A DNA stretch of 9,542 nucleotides from Dehalococcoidia bacterium (GTDB lineage: Bacteria > Chloroflexota > Dehalococcoidia > Dehalococcoidales > Fen-1064), in NCBI GenBank assembly GCA_003153955.1, contig PMCB01000051.1:11869-21410 (forward strand), read 5' to 3'. The first letter of the stretch is position 1, and every line of letters starts with the position of its first letter. The translations under genes were made by a program, and so were the position numbers. Positions 6,587 through 9,542 of this stretch are shown one piece after another. The notes below the pieces were generated by a model, which did not search any database, was not told the origin of the DNA, and saw only the letters and a program-made list of their open reading frames with translations.

Positions 6587-7636
6587 CTAAGCAAAGAATT
6601 TACTGGCGACGGCGTAAGCCCTCAAATCCACGGTTTTTATACCGTCGGAGACTTTTTCCAGCGGCACCCCGACAATCCTGACACCTTTAAGCGCGGTCAT
6701 TTCACCGAATTTCTTATTTTTTATTAAATTAGTAGCCTTGACGCCGAAAGCAGTTGCCAATGTCCGGTCGTAGGACACCGGCGTTCCTCCCCGCTGAATA
6801 TAACCTAATGTTGAGACACGGGTTTCAATGCCCGTTCGCTGCTCGATGATTTCTCCCAATTGCTGCCCGACGCCGCCCAGCCGTGGGGCGGGGCTGTCTT
6901 CGCCCGCAGGTTTTTCCTGGGTGATATTTTGGCCTAATAACTTAGCGCCTTCCGCCGCCACGATGATGCTGAAAACGATGCCGCGGTTCCGGCGGCTGAT
7001 CAGCTTTTCACACATGCTTTCAAGTCTTTGTTCGGTAACGGGCACTTCCGGAATCAAAATTTCGTCCGCGCCGTTGGCCAGTCCGGAATAGGTCGCGATC
7101 CAGCCGGCATCGCGCCCCATTACTTCCAGCACCATCACGCGGTGATGACTTTCCGCGGTGGAACGGAGTCTGTCCAGCGCATCGGTGGCGATTTGCACAG
7201 CAGTCTGGAATCCGATTGAAAAATCCGTTTGGGTGACATCATTATCAATTGTTTTCGGGATACCGACCAGCGGGATACCCTGTTTGAACATCTTATAGGC
7301 AAGGCTGAGCCCGCCGTTGCCGCCCAATACCACCAGCGCTTCTAATTTTAAAACATTAAAACGGTCTTTGACCCTTTGCACGCCGTTTTCGATACGCAGC
7401 GGACTGACACGTGAAGTCCCCAGTATCGTCCCGCCCCTGTCGATAATGCCGGAAGTCCGCACAACACTCAGTACTTCGTCGTCGTGTTCCAGCAGGCCTT
7501 CCCAGCCGTTGTGAATGCCGATAACTTCATAACCCGACCAGATGGCGGTCTTGGCACAGGCGCGGATTGCCGCGTTCAGCCCCGGGCAATCGCCGCCGCT
7601 CGTCATGATGCCGATCCTCGGTTTTCGTTGTTCCAT
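6587..7636 (-). CDS. pfkA: 6-phosphofructokinase (PfkA family, 'PKTIDND' group)
   Basis: Phosphorylates fructose 6-phosphate to fructose 1,6-bisphosphate in glycolysis. The 349-residue protein has the PfkA order of motifs: MTSGGDCPGLNAAIR (11-25), GGTILGTSR (68-76), the nucleotide/Mg loop GGNGG (105-109), the catalytic PKTIDND (127-133; Asp131), MGRDAGWIA (173-181) and TLGYIQRGG in the C-terminal half. The residue matching E. coli Gly104 is Gly108, and the residue matching Gly124 is Lys128. In the family, Gly at the first site favours ATP, while Asp plus Lys is the pyrophosphate-type pair; ATP use is the better guess. The Mg-binding Asp usual in GGDG is Asn107 here (codon AAC). ATG is preceded by GGAGG at 6 nt. 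It has its own promoter (7669-7697) but could also be read through from the homocysteine genes upstream. Confidence 0.92.
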   Translation of the reverse strand: MEQRKPRIGIMTSGGDCPGLNAAIRACAKTAIWSGYEVIGIHNGWEGLLEHDDEVLSVVRTSGIIDRGGTILGTSRVSPLRIENGVQRVKDRFNVLKLEALVVLGGNGGLSLAYKMFKQGIPLVGIPKTIDNDVTQTDFSIGFQTAVQIATDALDRLRSTAESHHRVMVLEVMGRDAGWIATYSGLANGADEILIPEVPVTEQRLESMCEKLISRRNRGIVFSIIVAAEGAKLLGQNITQEKPAGEDSPAPRLGGVGQQLGEIIEQRTGIETRVSTLGYIQRGGTPVSYDRTLATAFGVKATNLIKNKKFGEMTALKGVRIVGVPLEKVSDGIKTVDLRAYAVASKFFA

Positions 7637-7668
7637 AAACTCCCTCCAGGAATTGACTGTCTGATTAC

Positions 7669-7697
7669 AATTTAGATGGTTGCTGGTTCTGTGTCAA
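7669..7697 (-). promoter_or_regulatory. Promoter of pfkA and the E1-like gene
   Basis: On the minus strand TTGACA (7692-7697) and TAAATT (7669-7674, four of six consensus bases) are separated by 17 nt in the 80-nt gap after the ferredoxin gene. The predicted start is near 7662, about 26 nt before the pfkA ATG. It would separate expression of pfkA/E1 from the attenuated genes upstream. No terminator is seen between them. Confidence 0.7.
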
Positions 7698-7716
7698 GAT
7701 GAAGTCAGGCGGTATG

Positions 7717-8124
7717 TTAAAAATGTAACTCCATCGCCCGGGGCGGGCAGGTCTTGATACAAATGCCGCAGCCGATACATTTCTTATCGTGAAAACTGGT
7801 CTGCCGCGTGACCATGTCCAATTCGAAAGCACCGACCGGACAGACGGTGATGCAGGCGCCGCAGTGGGTGCACCGCTCTTCGTTGCGGGTCACATCCTGG
7901 CTCAGGGATTCCAAAATGACGCCGGCTTCCTTCAAGTATGCAATGCCCTTTTCATATTCTTCCTGTTTACCTTTCAACTCCAGCACCATCAAACCTTCTT
8001 CGTCCTGTGTTACCGAAGCCTTAAGGATGGTAAATTCAAGGTCGTGGTCTTTGATGAGATGGGATACAATCGGCCGGTCCACCAGTCGCTTGGGAAAGCG
8101 TAAAACTATTTTCTTATCTACCAT
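7717..8124 (-). CDS. NIL-domain 4Fe-4S ferredoxin (homocysteine-biosynthesis partner)
   Basis: A 135-residue fusion of an N-terminal NIL domain (about residues 3-75; the small ligand-binding fold also found at the end of MetN-type methionine transporters) and a C-terminal 2x[4Fe-4S] ferredoxin. The cluster ligands are complete: Cys85, 88, 91, 95 (CTHCGACITVCPVG) and Cys116, 119, 122, 126 (CIGCGICIKTCPPR). In Methanosarcina a DUF39 protein and a NIL-ferredoxin, encoded side by side, are required for homocysteine synthesis from aspartate semialdehyde and sulfide, and the same pair occurs here. The likely job is to deliver electrons or sulfur to the DUF39 enzyme; the exact chemistry is not settled. 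The start is 37 nt downstream of the DUF39 stop, with GAAGG 10 or so nt before the ATG, so they form one transcript. It is probably cytoplasmic and oxygen-sensitive. Confidence 0.92.
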   Translation of the reverse strand: MVDKKIVLRFPKRLVDRPIVSHLIKDHDLEFTILKASVTQDEEGLMVLELKGKQEEYEKGIAYLKEAGVILESLSQDVTRNEERCTHCGACITVCPVGAFELDMVTRQTSFHDKKCIGCGICIKTCPPRAMELHF

Positions 8125-8161
8125 TTTACTGTTACCTTCTTCGACTATTTACTGATTTTGA

Positions 8162-9370
8162 TTATTGGGCTATCGGACGCTCGTTCAGCGGTTTGAAAGT
8201 CACCCCTGATTCTACGCCCGGCAGCGATGCCACGGGTTGCGTCAGTTCAAATTTACCGGCCTTAATCCAATCTTTAAGGGTGTTGGCAATTTCCGCCGCC
8301 CGCGGATAACTGGAGAGCGAGGCCGTCGGCACTTTTTTACCCTGTACTGTCACCTTGCCGCTCTTTAGCTGGGCATAAGTCACTTCGCCGACCGACTCAT
8401 TACGGCGGTTGGGATAGGCATCAGAATAATCGACAATTGTGCCGATAATCTGGTCGTCGGTGACGGTGGTGTACTGCAGGATTTCCTCGGACAAAATCGG
8501 AATCGGCACCCCGATGCCGACGGTCAAAGTCGGACCATAGCCCAGCATGCTTGTCCCGACCAGCCAGCGCGGGCTCATCTGTTTTAAATCGCCTATAACG
8601 GCCAGCGTGCCGGCGCCGCCTTTGGGCACCCCGTTCTCCGCTCTGGCCGTAGTGGGATTAAATTGCGTGCCCTGCCAGGCAACATAGCCGGTGCCGCCGC
8701 CTAAAAAGATTTTCGTGCCGATGCCAATTGTCTTATAAAAGGGGTCGTTCAGCAGCGGCGAAAGCTGCCCGGCGCTGCAATAAGTGATATTGCCCAGGTT
8801 CGGTTTCAGCATCCCCATGTAGGTGTAGATTGTTTTGTTAGAAAGGTTGGCCGCGACATTATAATTCTGGTAGGCATTGCGGACATTGAACAACACTGCC
8901 TCATTCAGGTCTTTGATGTTTATCCAGGTTTCCAGCTTTTTACGGGGGTAACAGTCCGTGCCGTAAGCGGTTGCTTCCAGCCGGATATCTTTGCCGGCGA
9001 CTAATTCTTCGATAACATGCCCGCCGCCGTAGTTGAATTCGCCCGGATGGACTTTGTTCCGCGGGTCGTCGTCCGGCATCGCGGTCGCGCCGAGAAATAA
9101 ATCCACGGCCGCCAGTCCGGTGTAAGCCGGGACATCATTCAAGTAAGAACGTCCGCCGCCGAGTTTGATGCGCGGCTTGGAATGCCCGATATTAAAATAT
9201 GCCCCGGAAGAACACATCGGGCCGAAAGTCCCCGTAGTGACAACATCTACTTCCTCCGCTGCGCGCTTCAGGCCTTTTTCCTTAACCACGCCGATAATTT
9301 CTTCCGCCGTGAAGACGACGGCTTCGCCTCTTTTGATTTTTTGATTTATCTCTTCAATTGTTTTTGACAT
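8162..9370 (-). CDS. Homocysteine biosynthesis protein (DUF39/HcyBio family)
   Basis: A 402-residue member of the DUF39 family, whose methanogen homologues are needed to make homocysteine from aspartate semialdehyde with sulfide as sulfur source, bypassing acyl-homoserine routes. Features visible: VTTGTFGPMCSSGAYFNIGHSKPRI-type N-terminal block with Cys53, the block around TAYGTDCYPRKK with Cys140, a third cysteine at 198 (ITYCSAG), and the glycine-rich LGGGTGYVAWQGTQF (223-237). Cys53 and Cys140 sit in the most family-like blocks and are the natural candidates for persulfide chemistry (inference). No CBS domains follow the core, unlike in some archaeal relatives. The ATG at 9370 has AAAGGAG only 4 nt upstream, tight but workable. 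Expression is predicted to be controlled by the terminator/antiterminator leader at 9416-9527. Confidence 0.92.
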   Translation of the reverse strand: MSKTIEEINQKIKRGEAVVFTAEEIIGVVKEKGLKRAAEEVDVVTTGTFGPMCSSGAYFNIGHSKPRIKLGGGRSYLNDVPAYTGLAAVDLFLGATAMPDDDPRNKVHPGEFNYGGGHVIEELVAGKDIRLEATAYGTDCYPRKKLETWINIKDLNEAVLFNVRNAYQNYNVAANLSNKTIYTYMGMLKPNLGNITYCSAGQLSPLLNDPFYKTIGIGTKIFLGGGTGYVAWQGTQFNPTTARAENGVPKGGAGTLAVIGDLKQMSPRWLVGTSMLGYGPTLTVGIGVPIPILSEEILQYTTVTDDQIIGTIVDYSDAYPNRRNESVGEVTYAQLKSGKVTVQGKKVPTASLSSYPRAAEIANTLKDWIKAGKFELTQPVASLPGVESGVTFKPLNERPIAQ

Positions 9371-9415
9371 GGGACTCCTTTAATTCCAGTTGTTGATTAA
9401 TGTCCGGGCATAAAC

Positions 9416-9447
9416 AAAAAGCCCGGAAAACTGTTATTTCCGGGCTT
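9416..9447 (-). terminator. Intrinsic terminator in the leader of the homocysteine operon
   Basis: Minus-strand arms AAGCCCGGAAA (9447-9437) and TTTCCGGGCTT (9429-9419) pair perfectly over 11 bp around a 7-nt loop, and the hairpin runs into a T-tract (9420-9416). It lies 46 nt upstream of the ATG at 9370 and downstream of the candidate leader ORF. It therefore acts before the structural gene, the position of an attenuator rather than an end-of-gene terminator. Termination at the end of an unseen upstream gene is possible but does not explain the overlapping alternative pairing. Confidence 0.88.
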
Positions 9448-9510
9448 GGTTGAGCTTAGCCGTGGGAGATATTAGTCCATCATCCCCGAACCGGCGAAAC
9501 ACCAAGCCCG
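9441..9510 (-). promoter_or_regulatory. Antiterminator pairing mutually exclusive with the terminator
   Basis: CGGGCTTGGT (minus strand, 9510-9501) is exactly complementary over 10 bp to ACCAAGCCCG (minus strand, 9450-9441). The second segment includes 7 of the 11 bases of the terminator's 5' arm, so the two helices cannot coexist. The enclosed 50 nt can form an inner 6-bp helix, GGGGAT (9487-9482) with ATCTCC (9470-9465), with one G-U pair. This is the arrangement of a transcription attenuator. What selects between the two states is not shown by sequence alone. Confidence 0.8.
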
Positions 9511-9522
9511 AGGCATCATCAT
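9472..9522 (-). CDS. Candidate Met-rich leader peptide, MMMPRAWCFAGSGMMD
   Basis: A 16-codon ORF with three tandem ATGs (9522, 9519, 9516) and a TAA at 9472-9474. AAAGAGAG lies about 9 nt before the first ATG and is an acceptable Shine-Dalgarno. Five codons are Met, and Trp7-Cys8 are adjacent. Codons 5-8 form the 5' arm of the antiterminator, and codons 14-15 (Met-Met) form most of the 3' arm of a competing hairpin. A leader peptide for Met-responsive attenuation of a homocysteine gene is the inferred role. A 16-codon frame alone is not statistically remarkable, and the ATG repeats also serve RNA pairing, so coding is unproven. Confidence 0.5.
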   Translation of the reverse strand: MMMPRAWCFAGSGMMD

Positions 9523-9527
9523 GATGG
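9477..9527 (-). promoter_or_regulatory. Possible anti-antiterminator hairpin
   Basis: Minus-strand CCATCAT (9527-9521) pairs over 7 bp with ATGATGG (9483-9477). Inside it CCTCG (9513-9509) can pair with CGGGG (9488-9484, one G-U), and GGTG (9503-9500) with CGCC (9496-9493, one G-U). Folded this way, the RNA sequesters the segment needed for the antiterminator and so would favour termination. The inner pairs are separated by internal loops, so stability is moderate. The 5' arm ends within the first ATG of the leader ORF. Confidence 0.5.
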
Positions 9528-9542
9528 ATGGCTCTCTTTGAC

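Noticed and set aside
9416..9542. Known SAM-I, SAH, T-box, cobalamin or TPP riboswitch before the homocysteine gene
   Set aside because: Gene function made a SAM-type riboswitch the first guess, but neither strand shows the conserved cores I know for these classes (for example the SAM-I GATGAAA...CCGGCAACC element, T-box GGGTGGNACCGCG, or TPP CTGAGA). A covariance-model search would be the proper test.

Overview
The window comes from a bacterial chromosome with moderate GC content. All genes look intact, and there are no mobile elements, tRNA/rRNA genes or CRISPR repeats. The content points to an anaerobe: a homocysteine-biosynthesis (DUF39-type) gene paired with a NIL-domain 4Fe-4S ferredoxin, and a 'PKTIDND'-type phosphofructokinase. 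Promoters are close to the sigma-70 consensus. A Dehalococcoidia-like Chloroflexota or another sulfide-using anaerobe would fit. That placement is an inference from gene content, not something a marker in the window proves.

Layout. The left part (1-1442) runs on the minus strand. A consensus promoter followed by a perfect 12-bp hairpin drives a small lipoprotein gene, then an otsB-like trehalose-phosphatase. A further minus-strand promoter near position 41-70 fires out of the window. Divergent from the lipoprotein, a second strong promoter drives the plus-strand operon alaS-ruvX-tgt (1550-5810), whose genes overlap by 1 and 4 nt. From 5831 to the right edge everything is again minus strand. 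In transcription order it holds an attenuator-like leader, the homocysteine-biosynthesis gene, the NIL-ferredoxin gene, an internal promoter, a pfkA-type phosphofructokinase and an E1-like (MoeB/ThiF/HesA) adenylyltransferase.

The most interesting part is the right edge (9416-9527). On the minus strand a strong intrinsic terminator lies upstream of the homocysteine gene. Its 5' arm can instead pair perfectly over 10 bp with an upstream segment. That segment lies inside a possible 16-codon leader ORF, MMMPRAWCFAGSGMMD, in which five of 16 codons are Met. A third hairpin can sequester the same segment, and its 3' arm is formed largely by the second Met-Met codon pair. This is the three-way layout of a classical amino-acid attenuator, placed before a gene for making the precursor of methionine. 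It matches no riboswitch consensus I know. The sequence cannot tell a ribosome-controlled attenuator from a new ligand-binding RNA.

How the genes fit together: the homocysteine protein and the ferredoxin form the known DUF39/NIL pair for reductive sulfur transfer to an aspartate-semialdehyde-derived acceptor. The E1-like enzyme could supply sulfur-carrier activation for that or another pathway, but no carrier protein is in the window. alaS-ruvX-tgt is a housekeeping translation, DNA-processing and tRNA-modification operon.
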